Assembly (NCBI GenBank): GCA_002410325.1
Contig: DHRK01000007.1
Span: 301,940-365,939 of the forward strand
Length of the DNA stretch: 64,000 nt
Direction of reading: 5' to 3'
Origin: Syntrophomonas sp. UBA5314
Lineage (GTDB): Bacteria > Bacillota > Syntrophomonadia > Syntrophomonadales > Syntrophomonadaceae
Part shown: piece by piece, positions 8,056 to 16,917 of the stretch
Layout: every line of letters starts with the position of its first letter
How positions within the stretch are numbered: position 1 is the first letter of the stretch
Notes under the pieces: model-generated
What the model saw: only the letters and a program-made list of their open reading frames with translations
What the model was told of the DNA's origin: nothing
Database searches by the model: none
Position numbers and translations under genes: made by a program

Positions 8056-8730
8056 CTACTTGCCAGCCGGCGCCTGCTTTCTCTGGGCATCCACCCAGTA
8101 ATTCATCACACTCATCAAAACCAGGGATATTAAGAAGACCATAAAAACCCAAGTCATAGCCTGCTCCATCTCCCCGTTTTCTACAGCGAAGAAGATGGCC
8201 ACCGGAATGGTCTGGGTTTTCCCGGGTATGTTCCCGGCTACCATGAGCGTAGCTCCAAACTCGCCCAGAGCCCGGGCAAAAGCCAGTATAGTCCCGGCTA
8301 TAATGCCCGGCCAGGCCAGGGGCACGGCTACTCTCCAAAACACCTTCCATTCTGACGCCCCCAGGGTGCGAGCGGCGTTAATGGTATTTATGTCGATCTG
8401 TTCAAAAGCTCCCCGGGCGGTTTTGTACATAAGGGGAAAAGCCACCACCGTGGCAGCGATGACCGTAGCCGGCCAGGAAAAGATGATTGCCGTACCCAGG
8501 AGGTATAAAATCTCGCCAAAGGGGCCGTTCTTCCCCAAAAGCAGCAGGAGGAAAAATCCCACTACGGTCGGGGGCAAAACCATGGGCAGAGTGAGCACAC
8601 CATCTATAAAGCCTTTAAATTTTCCCCGGTATCCGGCCACCAGCCAGGCGGTTATAAGGCCTAAAAAAAAGGTTGCCAATGTTGCTGTAATTGCTGTCTT
8701 AAGCGATATCCATAAAGGATCCAGGTCCAT
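8056..8730 (-). CDS. modB: Molybdate ABC transporter permease ModB
   Basis: 224 residues with five to six membrane segments and the permease EAA loop (NAARTLGASEWKVFWRVAVPLAWPGI, in parts AARTLGASEWKVFWRVALP-type). LTLPMVLPPTVVGFFLLLLLGK is the typical ModB/CysT sequence. It forms the channel that couples with ModC. It lies 22 bp after the upstream modA. Confidence 0.94.
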   Translation of the reverse strand: MDLDPLWISLKTAITATLATFFLGLITAWLVAGYRGKFKGFIDGVLTLPMVLPPTVVGFFLLLLLGKNGPFGEILYLLGTAIIFSWPATVIAATVVAFPLMYKTARGAFEQIDINTINAARTLGASEWKVFWRVAVPLAWPGIIAGTILAFARALGEFGATLMVAGNIPGKTQTIPVAIFFAVENGEMEQAMTWVFMVFLISLVLMSVMNYWVDAQRKQAPAGK

Positions 8731-8752
8731 ATTAAACGATTATTCTCCTCAA

Positions 8753-9556
8753 CTATTTAGCCAGTACGGTAAATCCATATTTCTCGAAAACAGCCTTGGC
8801 CTGGGGACCATTCAAATAAGTCATAAAGGCCTTGGCAGCATCAACATTTTTACTGCTTTTTATAATCGTTGCAGGATATACAATTGGGGTGTGGGTGTCT
8901 TCGGCAGCAACAGCCACAACCTTTACTTTATCAGAAGTTTTGGCATCTGTCTCATAAACAACCCCGGCGTCGGCATTGCCGGTGGCCACCCAGGTGAGCA
9001 CTTCTTTTACATCTTTGCCGTAGACCGCCTTTCCTTTAACCTTGTCCAGGATATTCAGTTTGCTAAACACTTCCTCAGCATACTGTCCGGCGGGAACGCT
9101 CTTGGCCTCTCCCAGGGCCAGTTTTTTGATGCTGTCCTCGGTTACTCCTGAGAAGTCAGTTATATTGGCTTTAGAATCACTGGGAACGATCAGGACCAGT
9201 TTATTGCCCAGCAGGTTGGTAATGGTGTCGTCCATGGTCAAACCCTTGGCTTTCAACTGGTCGATCTGCTTGGTGGCGGCGGATATAAATACGTCAACAT
9301 CTGCTCCATTTTCGATCTGTTGCTCCAAAGCCCCGGAGCCGCCAAAATTAATGGTAACTGTTACATTGGGGTTGTCCTTTTCATAATTGACCTTCACTTC
9401 GTCCATGGCGTCCTTTAAGCTGGCGGCCGCCGATACAGTAAGAGACACTTTCTGGGCCGGTGCGGGGTTGGATGCATCCTGCTTGGAACAGGCGGCCACA
9501 CTGCATATTAGCATCAGGGACACTAATGCGGCCAGGATCATTCTGACTTTCTTCAT
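8753..9556 (-). CDS. modA: Molybdate/tungstate-binding lipoprotein ModA (copy 2)
   Basis: 267 residues, first gene of the operon. Lipobox CSVAAC near residue 22, then LTVSAAASLKDAMDEV, INFGGSGALEQQIENGADVDVFIS, VPAGQYAEEVF, GNADAGVVYETDA and YPATIIKSSKN, the ModA pattern. ATG 9556 has GGAGG 8 bases upstream. It shares the whole domain layout with the second ModA at 6074 but the two are clearly diverged (for example AAASLKDAMDE against APSLKASVEE), so they may prefer different oxyanions, such as molybdate and tungstate. This preference is inference. Confidence 0.92.
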   Translation of the reverse strand: MKKVRMILAALVSLMLICSVAACSKQDASNPAPAQKVSLTVSAAASLKDAMDEVKVNYEKDNPNVTVTINFGGSGALEQQIENGADVDVFISAATKQIDQLKAKGLTMDDTITNLLGNKLVLIVPSDSKANITDFSGVTEDSIKKLALGEAKSVPAGQYAEEVFSKLNILDKVKGKAVYGKDVKEVLTWVATGNADAGVVYETDAKTSDKVKVVAVAAEDTHTPIVYPATIIKSSKNVDAAKAFMTYLNGPQAKAVFEKYGFTVLAK

Positions 9557-9988
9557 TAACAATACCTCCTGCTTTCCCAAAACATTATCAAGGCATGCTA
9601 AATACTGAAACGTTATGTATACCAGCTCATCATCCCGCTCGAACATCCCCGTAAATAAGCTGTTCAAACATGTCACAGTTTAACAATATTCGCTGCTTTA
9701 GTAATGTTTTGTTTTGTTTTATTGCTTTTTATTATAAATAAGCAAGGTTCGGTTAGGCAAGTACAAGCTTTCCCGACTGAGAAAATTCACTGCAACAACA
9801 AATTGTTCCAAATTAAAAGGTCATGGCGAAAGTTAAGCCGACATGATATTATGAAAAATAATTGTTTTGGTATGGCAATTAATGTAACTTTATATTCTTT
9901 TACTCCATGCCGAAGGCTTTTTATTACTGCTGCCCCAGAATAAATGTAACATTGACTGCTTTAGAAACAAGCGAAAAGGAGAAACGAC
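9557..9988. promoter_or_regulatory. Divergent control region of the mod operon and its regulator
   Basis: 432 bp without a credible gene, rich in A and T. It must hold the promoter of the mod operon (minus) and of the regulator at 9989 (plus). I see a TATACATAACG half-site-like stretch near 9609-9619 on the minus strand and a T-rich segment at 9700-9745, but no full ModE palindrome and no convincing -35/-10 pair. Confidence 0.4.
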
Positions 9989-10954
9989 ATGAGTGATAAT
10001 GTTTCCTTGACTCCCCAGGAAGTAGCCGACATCTTGAAGATCGCCAAAAATACGGTTTATGAACTGGTAAAAAGAGGGGAATTGAACTCCTACCGGGCCG
10101 GTAAAAAAATTCGCTTTGACTTAAAAGATGTAGAAGAATATAAGAGCCGGACCTCCAGTATGAAAGAACCCGCTGTTTACTATAGAAACGTCTCCGACTC
10201 AGCTTTATACAATCTCTCCTCTGGTTTAAGCGGCGAAAAATCTTTGACTAACAGCATAGTCATCAGCGGGCAGGACATCATGCTCGACATTTTGGTCAGG
10301 CATTATCAGAGCCGCTACCGGGAGCTAAACGCCCTGCGCTCTTACGATGGCAGCTACAATGGCCTGTATAATCTTTACCTGGGTAGAATCCAGGTGGCTA
10401 CCACCCATTTGTGGGACGGCGATTCCAACCAGTACAACATCAACTATGTAAGGAGGATGCTGCCTGGCATCCCGACCTTAATCATTCACCTGGCCTGCCG
10501 TATGCAGGGCTTCTATGTAGCTAAAGGCAATCCCAAGGGATTGAAAAATTGGACTGATTTCAGGCGGGAAGACCTGGTAATGGTCAACCGGGAAAAGGGA
10601 GCCGGAACCAGGGTTTTACTTGACGAGCACTTGAGGCTTCTGGGTATTTCTCCCTGGACCATCAAAGGCTACGACAATGAAGTTACCTCTCACCTGGCCG
10701 TAGCCGGAAGCGTGGCCAGGGGCCAGGCTGACGTCGGCATTGGCAATGAAAAATCCAGTCTGCAGGTCAAGGACATCGACTTTATTCCCCTGCAAAAAGA
10801 AAGATTTGAAATGGTCGTTAAAAAAGAAGACTCCAATAAAGCCTGGTTCGAAGCCCTGATGGGAATCATCCGTTCACCGGAATTCAAGGTGGAGTTGGAG
10901 GTAATTGGAGGCTATGATTTGCAGGAACTGGGCCATATTGTGGCCGAGACCTAA
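9989..10954 (+). CDS. HTH regulator fused to a periplasmic-binding-like domain
   Basis: 321 residues. Residues 6-55 form an excisionase/MerR-like DNA-binding domain (LTPQEVADILKIAKNTVYELVKRGEL, in parts TPQEVADILKIAKNTVYEL). Residues 90-310 form a soluble substrate-binding domain of the PBP_like type (IVISGQDIMLDILVRHY, NREKGAGTRVLLDEHL, DVGIGNEKSS), with no signal peptide. Such one-component regulators sense the same oxyanion as the transporter beside them. Divergent position next to modABC makes molybdate or tungstate the likely ligand (inference). AAAGGAG precedes the ATG. Its end overlaps the convergent alcohol dehydrogenase stop. Confidence 0.85.
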   Translation: MSDNVSLTPQEVADILKIAKNTVYELVKRGELNSYRAGKKIRFDLKDVEEYKSRTSSMKEPAVYYRNVSDSALYNLSSGLSGEKSLTNSIVISGQDIMLDILVRHYQSRYRELNALRSYDGSYNGLYNLYLGRIQVATTHLWDGDSNQYNINYVRRMLPGIPTLIIHLACRMQGFYVAKGNPKGLKNWTDFRREDLVMVNREKGAGTRVLLDEHLRLLGISPWTIKGYDNEVTSHLAVAGSVARGQADVGIGNEKSSLQVKDIDFIPLQKERFEMVVKKEDSNKAWFEALMGIIRSPEFKVELEVIGGYDLQELGHIVAET

Positions 10955-12063
10955 AAGGACGGCTTCACCACCTGCTCCAGCATGGCCCGAAGCTCTTCAG
11001 ATGATGGTTTTACTATGCTGTTGTTAAGGTTTTTAGCCTGGGAGCAGATCTCCAGGAAGGTCTGCTTTTCTTCCTCGCTCAACTGCGGCGGCGGGCCGGT
11101 CAAATTTTGCATCACCTGAGCAAAATCGTGCAGCCCTTTAAACCCTGCTATTTCCAAAGCCTGCTGAGCCCTGTTCTCCCCTTTTCCGCCCAAAAACCAG
11201 GCCAGGGCCGGCATTATATAGCCGTTAGCCCGGCCATGGGGAGTCCCCTTGAAGTAGGTAAACGAATAGCCCAAAGCATGGGGTATGGAAGTGCCTGTCT
11301 GGCTGATAACCGTGCCCGCCAGCATGGAGGCGTAAAGCAGCTGATAGCGCGCCGCATCATCGGGCAGGTCTCTTTTCATGGCCAGTTCTCTCAGCCGCCC
11401 CCCTAAAAGAAACAGGGCTTCGCGGGCCAGCACATCGCTCATGGGGCTGCGCCTTACGGTCAGGTAGGATTCAAATACATGCGAAAAGGCATCGACCGCC
11501 GTATCAACAGTTACCTCCCGGGGAAGGGACCGGGTATAGGCCGGGTCAAGCAAGGCCACCCGGGGAAAGAGCAGGTTCGAAGCGATGCTCTTCTTACTGT
11601 TAATGGCCGGGTAAGTCAATATGCTGTACTGGGTGACCTCCGAACCGGTGCCGGCGGTAGTGGGAACTGCGGCCAGGGGAAGAGCGCTTTTGAATTGGGC
11701 ATTGAAAAGCTCTTCATCGCTCAAGCTATGGCAGGCCAGAACGGCGATGGCTTTGGCCGCGTCCAGGGGCGACCCTCCGCCGATCCCGATGACAAAGTCG
11801 GCCTGCTCCTTCCGGGCGATTGCGGCCGCCTCGCGCATGGCGCTTACTTCCGGATTGCTTTGTACTTCATCATAAACCGCCCACTCAATATGCGCCGCTG
11901 CCAGGACCTGAAAAACATCATCCAGGGCTCCGTTGCGCCTAGCCGAGCCGCCCTGCCCGCAGACTATAAAGGCCTTTTGGCCCAAGGCCAGAGCCTCGGG
12001 ATTATTCTTAACCGCCTGCCAGCCGAAGATTATCCGGGTGGGACAGATCCACTGCCAGTTCAT
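10951..12063 (-). CDS. Iron-containing alcohol dehydrogenase
   Basis: 370 residues, family III metal-dependent alcohol dehydrogenase. The NAD(P) site is DFVIGIGGGSPLDAAKAIAVL (in parts IGIGGGSPLDAAKA), and metal ligands fit DAFSHVFES (Asp and His), SIPHALGYS (His) and GTPHGRANGY (His). It would interconvert an aldehyde and an alcohol; the natural substrate is unknown. ATG 12063 follows GAGGAG. It lies 46 bp after pdp in the nucleoside-salvage operon, which suggests acetaldehyde from deoxyribose-5-phosphate breakdown as one possible substrate, though no deoC is in the window. Confidence 0.88.
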   Translation of the reverse strand: MNWQWICPTRIIFGWQAVKNNPEALALGQKAFIVCGQGGSARRNGALDDVFQVLAAAHIEWAVYDEVQSNPEVSAMREAAAIARKEQADFVIGIGGGSPLDAAKAIAVLACHSLSDEELFNAQFKSALPLAAVPTTAGTGSEVTQYSILTYPAINSKKSIASNLLFPRVALLDPAYTRSLPREVTVDTAVDAFSHVFESYLTVRRSPMSDVLAREALFLLGGRLRELAMKRDLPDDAARYQLLYASMLAGTVISQTGTSIPHALGYSFTYFKGTPHGRANGYIMPALAWFLGGKGENRAQQALEIAGFKGLHDFAQVMQNLTGPPPQLSEEEKQTFLEICSQAKNLNNSIVKPSSEELRAMLEQVVKPSF

Positions 12064-12109
12064 TCTATCACTCCTCGTAGTTGGACTGGGATAATGAGTT
12101 TGGGGGGAA

Positions 12110-13414
12110 TTAACTTACCGTCTCGATAATTAAAGGGCGCGGCTCCGGCACAGTATCATCTATCCGCAAGGCCTCCTCCAGGCTGCGGCAGGCCGCTTCC
12201 AGGTCGCCTTCGCGGCGGGCATGGATGATGGCCAGGACCTCGTTTTCTTGAACCGGGTCCCCGGTTTTTTTACAGAGTTCAACACCCACTGCCGGGTCGA
12301 TCGGATCATCCAGGCGCTCTCTGCCCGCGCCCAGGCGGGCGGCTGTAATACCAACCTGCAGGGCGTCCCAGGCCCCGATAAATCCGCTCCGGCTGGAAGG
12401 CCAGGCATATTGCAGGGGCGCTTCCGGCAATCCATAGCCCGGTTGGGTAAAATCAAGACAACCGCCTTGAGAAGCAACGATTTCCTGTAGTTTTAAAAGG
12501 CCCCTTCCTTCGCGCAGAGCCTCTTTTACCCAGTTCTGCGCCTCTGGCAGCCTGGTGAAACGTCCGCCCAGCATCAGCATGTGAGCCGCCAGGTAACAGC
12601 AGGCTTCCTCTAAATCAGCCGGTCCCTGTCCCATCAGGGTTTGGATGGCTTCCTTAACCTCCAGAGCGTTCCCCACCGCCCGGCCCAGGGGCTGGTTCAT
12701 ATCTGAAAGAACCGCAACCACCCGGCGGCCCGCCCCGGCTCCGATCCTGACCATAGTCCCGGCCAGTTGGACCGCCTGCTCCAGGTCTTTCATAAAAGCA
12801 CCCCGCCCTACCTTGACGTCCAGGAGAATGCCTTCGGCGCCGGCGGCGATCTTTTTGCTCATCACGCTGGAAGCTATAAGGGGGATGCTTTCCACCGTTC
12901 CGGTTACATCACGGATGGCATAGAGCCTCTTGTCGGCTGGAACCAGGTTGCCGCTCTGGGCTATAACCGCCGCTTTGATTTCCTTCACCTGCTTGATAAA
13001 GGCAGGCCGGTCCTGTTCCACCTTAAAGCCGGGAATTGATTCCAGCTTATCAATAGTCCCTCCAGTATGCCCCAATCCCCGGCCTGACATTTTGGCCACC
13101 GGCACTCCGGCAGCTGCCACCAGGGGCAGGATGACCAGGGTGGTCTTGTCCCCGACCCCGCCGGTGCTGTGCTTATCAACCTTGATCCCCGGTATCCCGG
13201 AAAGGTCAAGTACATCACCGGAAAAGGCCATGGCCATAGTCAGGTCCCGGGTTTCCCGGTCACTCATCCCTTGAAAATAGACGGCCATGGCCCAGGCTGC
13301 GATCTGGTAGTCAGGCAGCGAGTGATCGCTTATACCCCTGACCAGCCAGTCTATTTCAGCCTGGCTTAATTCGCCGCCGTTTCTCTTTTTTATGATCAGT
13401 TCCTGCATGTTCAT
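12110..13414 (-). CDS. pdp: Pyrimidine-nucleoside phosphorylase
   Basis: 434 residues, normal length. The thymidine/pyrimidine phosphorylase signature is SGRGLGHTGGTIDKLES; phosphate and substrate loops KHSTGGVGDKTTL and KIAAGAEGILLDVKVG (in parts) are intact, as is the C-terminal PYNP domain (PVQENEVLAIIHA). It splits uridine, deoxyuridine and thymidine to base and ribose-1-phosphate, which the neighbouring DeoB then converts. It starts 3 bp after the deoB stop, so the two are translationally linked. Confidence 0.95.
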   Translation of the reverse strand: MNMQELIIKKRNGGELSQAEIDWLVRGISDHSLPDYQIAAWAMAVYFQGMSDRETRDLTMAMAFSGDVLDLSGIPGIKVDKHSTGGVGDKTTLVILPLVAAAGVPVAKMSGRGLGHTGGTIDKLESIPGFKVEQDRPAFIKQVKEIKAAVIAQSGNLVPADKRLYAIRDVTGTVESIPLIASSVMSKKIAAGAEGILLDVKVGRGAFMKDLEQAVQLAGTMVRIGAGAGRRVVAVLSDMNQPLGRAVGNALEVKEAIQTLMGQGPADLEEACCYLAAHMLMLGGRFTRLPEAQNWVKEALREGRGLLKLQEIVASQGGCLDFTQPGYGLPEAPLQYAWPSSRSGFIGAWDALQVGITAARLGAGRERLDDPIDPAVGVELCKKTGDPVQENEVLAIIHARREGDLEAACRSLEEALRIDDTVPEPRPLIIETVS

Positions 13415-13417
13415 AGC

Positions 13418-14596
13418 TTATTTCACCACTTCAGGTAAAAAGCTGCTGCCGGCCAGGTCTTGCGCGGATACTCCCAGGTATTCTGCAATAGTCTGCCCGA
13501 TATCGGCAAAGCTGCTTCTGGTTCCCAGGTCTACGCCGGGCTTGACATGAGAGCCGTAGACCAGAAGCGGAACGAACTCCCTGGTGTGGTCGGTGCTGTA
13601 GCTGACGGTGGGATCGCAGCCGTGATCGGCGCTGATTATTAATAGATCATCTTCCTTAAGACCCCTCAGAATATCGGGCAGGCTCCGGTCAAACTCGGCC
13701 AGGGCCGAAGCGTAGCCCTGCGGGTCGCGGCGGTGCCCAAAGCTCTGATCGAAATCCACCAGGTTGGCAAAGATCAATCCGTCGTAGCTCTTGGCCAGCT
13801 CATCCAGCACCCGCTCCACCGCTTCCCGGTTGTTCTCCACCGGGTGGGTCTCGCTGATGCCGCTTCCGGCAAATACATCATATATTTTACCCACGCCAAC
13901 TACCCGCTGCCCCGCTTCCTGAATACGGTTCAGCAGATTGGGAGGCGGCAGCAGGGAAAAATCATGGCGATGGGCGGTGCGCGTGAATTGACCGGGGCTG
14001 CCGATAAACGGCCGGGCTATTACCCGGCCCACGGCATGTTCACCGGTCAACATTTCCCGGGCGATTTTGCATATTTGATAGAGTTCCGCCAGAGGGATGA
14101 TTTCCTCGTGAGCGGCTATCTGAAAGACGCTGTCAGCTGATGTATAGACTATCGGAAAACCGGTATTGATGTGTTCCTCCCCTAACCTGGCGATGATCTC
14201 GGTGCCGGAAGCCACCACATTGCCCAGGGTCTTGCGTCCGATGCGCCTTTCAAACTCGGCTATCAATTCCACCGGGAAGCCTTGGGGATAGGTGGGAAAA
14301 GGGCTGGTGAGCACGATGCCCATCATTTCCCAGTGCCCGGTAGTGGTGTCTTTACCCGCCGAGCGCTCCTGCATTTTACCGAATGACGCCTGAGGCGCGG
14401 GGTCGGGCTCTACACCCTGAATATAGGCAATGTTGCCCATACCCAACGCCTGGAGCCGGGGCAGATTAAGACCTCCGACCGCTTCAGCCGTATGTCCCAG
14501 GGTGTTGCAGTCGTGATCGCCAAAGAGCTGACAATCGGGAGCCGCTCCGATGCCCAGGCTGTCTAAAATTATCAAAACAGCACGCTTGTACACCAT
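13418..14596 (-). CDS. deoB: Phosphopentomutase
   Basis: 392 residues. The alkaline-phosphatase superfamily metal sites are visible: DSLGIGAAPD at the N-terminus, GKDTTTGHWEMMG with the phosphorylated threonine, then NLVDFDQSFGHRRD and ISADHGCDP toward the end. It interconverts (deoxy)ribose-1-phosphate and -5-phosphate. ATG 14596 has AGGAGG 8 bases upstream. Position between xerD and a nucleoside phosphorylase matches the drm (deoB) neighbourhood of bacilli. Confidence 0.96.
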   Translation of the reverse strand: MVYKRAVLIILDSLGIGAAPDCQLFGDHDCNTLGHTAEAVGGLNLPRLQALGMGNIAYIQGVEPDPAPQASFGKMQERSAGKDTTTGHWEMMGIVLTSPFPTYPQGFPVELIAEFERRIGRKTLGNVVASGTEIIARLGEEHINTGFPIVYTSADSVFQIAAHEEIIPLAELYQICKIAREMLTGEHAVGRVIARPFIGSPGQFTRTAHRHDFSLLPPPNLLNRIQEAGQRVVGVGKIYDVFAGSGISETHPVENNREAVERVLDELAKSYDGLIFANLVDFDQSFGHRRDPQGYASALAEFDRSLPDILRGLKEDDLLIISADHGCDPTVSYSTDHTREFVPLLVYGSHVKPGVDLGTRSSFADIGQTIAEYLGVSAQDLAGSSFLPEVVK

Positions 14597-14606
14597 TTTC
14601 TACCTC

Positions 14607-15497
14607 CTATGCTCGTGGATGATACCTTTGAAACACTTCGCGCAGTCTGCTTTTGGTGAGATGGGTATAGATCTGGGTGGTTGAGATATCAGCATGTCCC
14701 AGCATTTCTTGCACAGCCCTCAGGTCCGCCCCATTCTCCAGGAGATGGGTGGCAAAAGAGTGGCGCATGGTGTGCGGGGTCACTTCCTTTTTAATACCGG
14801 CCTGCTCGGCATAGGCGGCCAGGATCTTAAAAAAGCCCTGCCGGCTCAAGGGCCGGCCATGGGCATTGACAAACAGGGTGCGCTCCAAATGGTTTCTTAC
14901 CAGGTGATTGCGGGCTTGAGCCAGATAACGCTGGGTCCAGTCAATGGAGGTCTGGTTGACCGGGATTATCCTCTCCTTGCGCCCCTTTCCCATGCAGCGC
15001 AGGAAGCCGGCCAGGGCGTTTAAGTCCTCGATCTGCAGGGCCAAAAGTTCTGATACCCGGACACCGGTGCCATACATAAGTTCCAGCATAGCCCGGTCCC
15101 TCATGCCCAAGGCCCGGGTAACCTGGGGCTGGGAGAGAAGCAGGTCTACTTCTTCTATAGTCAATACGTGGGGCAGCCGCCGCTTGATCTTAGGCGTCTC
15201 CAGGTCCACAGTAGGATTTTTCCGGGCCAGGCCTTCCAGGGACAAAAACTTATAGTAGGTCTTTAAAGCCGAAAGAAAACGGGCGGCGGTGGCATGATTC
15301 AATCCGTTGTCCAGCTGCAGGCTCATATAATCCATAATATGCTGCTTTTCCAGCTCGTCCGGCTTATTCCCCACCTCCCGCTCATCGAGGTAATGGAAGA
15401 ATTTTTCCAGATCCCGGCGATAAGCAGCCAGGGTGTTGGCGGACAGGCCTTTTTCGAAGTTTAAATAGTCGAGAAAGGCGGATAGATACAAGGTCAA
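14607..15497 (-). CDS. xerD: Site-specific tyrosine recombinase XerD
   Basis: 296 residues. The SAM-like N-terminal core-binding domain (FLDYLNFEKGLSANTLAAYRRDL, in parts EKGLSANTLAAYRRDL) is followed by the catalytic domain with YGTGVRVSELLAL (first Arg), HTMRHSFATHLLENGADLR (His-x-x-Arg) and GHADISTTQIYTHL (His and nucleophilic Tyr). XerD acts at dif to resolve chromosome dimers. It lies 10 bp before deoB. Its conserved neighbours show that it is the housekeeping enzyme, not a mobile-element integrase. Confidence 0.93.
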   Translation of the reverse strand: MTLYLSAFLDYLNFEKGLSANTLAAYRRDLEKFFHYLDEREVGNKPDELEKQHIMDYMSLQLDNGLNHATAARFLSALKTYYKFLSLEGLARKNPTVDLETPKIKRRLPHVLTIEEVDLLLSQPQVTRALGMRDRAMLELMYGTGVRVSELLALQIEDLNALAGFLRCMGKGRKERIIPVNQTSIDWTQRYLAQARNHLVRNHLERTLFVNAHGRPLSRQGFFKILAAYAEQAGIKKEVTPHTMRHSFATHLLENGADLRAVQEMLGHADISTTQIYTHLTKSRLREVFQRYHPRA

Positions 15498-15558
15498 GGC
15501 GTTTCCTCCCGGCTTTTTTATTATTCATTTGACAGCTGCGGCTTATTCTCCTGCCTAA

Positions 15559-15819
15559 TTATTCCTCGGTGTAGAAATCCTGTAGCTTAAAAACAAAGCG
15601 ATCCACCAGCTGGTTGAATTTACTGCTGTTCTGCTCCTGTTCTACCCGGGTGGGATTCCCGCTGGGCGGGTCATCCTCGAACCAGCCGTGGAAAACCGGA
15701 ATATGCTCCAGGAAAATGCCGCTTAAGGTCGGGAAAGCAGCCGCCAGGGCTATAACCAGTAAAACGACGGTTAACATGCGCAGGAGTTTACGCTTCCAGT
15801 CGCGGATAATGATAAACAT
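15559..15819 (-). CDS. Small single-pass membrane protein (DUF4227/YqzK-like)
   Basis: 86 residues. A basic N-terminus (IRDWKRKLLR) precedes one membrane helix (MLTVVLLVIALAAAFPTLSGIF, roughly residues 15-36), followed by an acidic outside tail ending DFYTEE. Size, topology and position immediately upstream of xerD agree with YqzK/DUF4227 proteins of Firmicutes; the sequence similarity I can judge is limited. Function is unknown. Confidence 0.6.
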   Translation of the reverse strand: MFIIIRDWKRKLLRMLTVVLLVIALAAAFPTLSGIFLEHIPVFHGWFEDDPPSGNPTRVEQEQNSSKFNQLVDRFVFKLQDFYTEE

Positions 15820-15837
15820 CTAAAACACCTCCGTATT

Positions 15838-16449
15838 TTACATAAACAGATTGAGCAGCCAGGGAGATAAATAGGCTTCGATAATCGCTCCCAGTAGAAA
15901 AAGGAGAAGGAAAACCAGCATCAACAGCGTATAGCCAGCCATCCGGCGCATCAAACCGGGAAATCCGGCATGCTCCCCCTTCAGCACCTGCAGGGAGAAA
16001 TTGATCGATATGACTCCCCAGATGATGAGCAAAGGTATGTAGACCAGGTTTTGCGGGAGTATGGCCAGGAGGCCTATTAAGACCCCGCCCCCGGCTTTCT
16101 CGCTGATTAAAAAACCCAGCGTAAAACCGATGGAGAATCCGCGCAGGAAGACCACACCCAGGATTAAGGGTAAACCGATCACGGTTAAACCCAGAAACCA
16201 GATGGCCAGGACCAGGCGCGCCTGGTTGATAAAAGCCTGGAGCAGAACGCTGGAACCGTTAAAACTTCCGGTCATTTCTCCCTGAATATACTGGTCGACC
16301 AGGGACAGGAGCTGGGTCTTAACCGCTCCGTCGACCCCCGGTACTTTATAATTGCCGAGGAAGACCCCGGCCAGAAAAACGACCGCCAGAAAAAAGTACT
16401 GCCAGCGATTCTCACTTATGTGCCGTTTAATTAAATGCCTGTTCATCAT
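15838..16449 (-). CDS. spoIIM: Stage II sporulation protein M
   Basis: 203 residues with five predicted membrane helices (YFFLAVVFLAGVFLGNY, LVLAIWFLGLTVIGLPLILGVVFLRG, GVLIGLLAILPQNLVYIPLLIIWG, and others) and the SpoIIM signature AILPQNLVYIPLLI. SpoIIM is the membrane scaffold of the SpoIID-SpoIIM-SpoIIP peptidoglycan-degrading machine that drives engulfment. It heads the downstream block spoIIM-(small protein)-xerD. Confidence 0.92.
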   Translation of the reverse strand: MMNRHLIKRHISENRWQYFFLAVVFLAGVFLGNYKVPGVDGAVKTQLLSLVDQYIQGEMTGSFNGSSVLLQAFINQARLVLAIWFLGLTVIGLPLILGVVFLRGFSIGFTLGFLISEKAGGGVLIGLLAILPQNLVYIPLLIIWGVISINFSLQVLKGEHAGFPGLMRRMAGYTLLMLVFLLLFLLGAIIEAYLSPWLLNLFM

Positions 16450-16589
16450 AAACCGGCTCCTTTGGCTGGGCTTGCATCGCGTTGTTTTACAGCACCTGGC
16501 TGTATAGATATTTAAGCAGCCGTTTTATAGCTGGCGGCCCTAGAAAATAATATTTCTTGTCCATGCACTTTATGCCCCCAGCAGAAAAT

Positions 16590-16614
16590 AATAAAACCTC
16601 CCGCTCCGGGGAAG
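16590..16614 (-). terminator. Intrinsic terminator downstream of the pyrophosphatase gene
   Basis: On the minus strand CTTCCC-CGGAGC-GGGAGG (one G-T pair) is followed by TTTTATTATTTT. It is about 300 bases after the pyrophosphatase stop, beyond the repeat elements. The remaining DNA in 16450-16917 holds repeats and no gene that I can support. Confidence 0.5.
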
Positions 16615-16642
16615 TTCAAATTGTTTATAAAGTAAAAACTAC

Positions 16643-16775
16643 CAGAGCGAGCGACGGAAGTGAAGAGCAAGGCGCGCAACCTTATTGGTGAGCGATAGCG
16701 AACATCTGAAGTGCCTGTGGTAAAATAGGCCCGCGATTGAGACGTACAAAAGTACGTTGATTGAACGGGCCTATT
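16643..16775 (+). repeat. Palindromic repeat family, copy 1
   Basis: Head segment CAGAGCGAGCGACGGAAGTG at 16643-16662, continuing GAAGAGCAAGG, then a roughly 51-base spacer, then a two-tier hairpin at 16724-16775. The hairpin has a 10-bp outer stem AATAGGCCCG/CGGGCCTATT, an internal loop with two direct GATTGA motifs, and an inner stem ACGTAC-AAAA-GTACGT. Copy 2 (19684-19775, opposite strand) shares the head and the core, while the outer stem has a different but still fully complementary sequence. No transposase is present. The two copies make it a family of dispersed non-autonomous or REP-like elements. Confidence 0.7.
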
Positions 16776-16788
16776 GAGCAACGCAGAC

Positions 16789-16862
16789 GACGCCCACGGA
16801 TGGGCTAGTGCGGCGGTGGCAGGACGCCATGGAGCCGCCGACGCCCACGGATGGGCTAGTGC
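16789..16862. repeat. Pair of 23-bp direct repeats
   Basis: GACGCCCACGGATGGGCTAG followed by TGC occurs at 16789-16811 and again at 16840-16862, exact copies 51 bp apart. Each unit contains a small palindrome GCCCA-CGGA-TGGGC. It adjoins the copy 1 hairpin and may be part of the same element. Confidence 0.65.
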
Positions 16863-16917
16863 AGTGATGCCAGGATGGCAAAGAGCTGCGAATTCGCTTT
16901 CGTCGTTCGTTCTGGAC

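Noticed and set aside
9605..9625. ModE-like half site near the mod promoter
   Set aside because: Only one half is similar and the matching half is missing; the linked regulator is not ModE.
14607..15497. XerD as the integrase of the 26-kb block
   Set aside because: It lies outside the block among conserved neighbours (deoB, spoIIM) and is the housekeeping dif recombinase.
16789..16862. Direct repeats as a CRISPR array
   Set aside because: Only two units, a palindromic core, a 28-bp gap and no cas genes.
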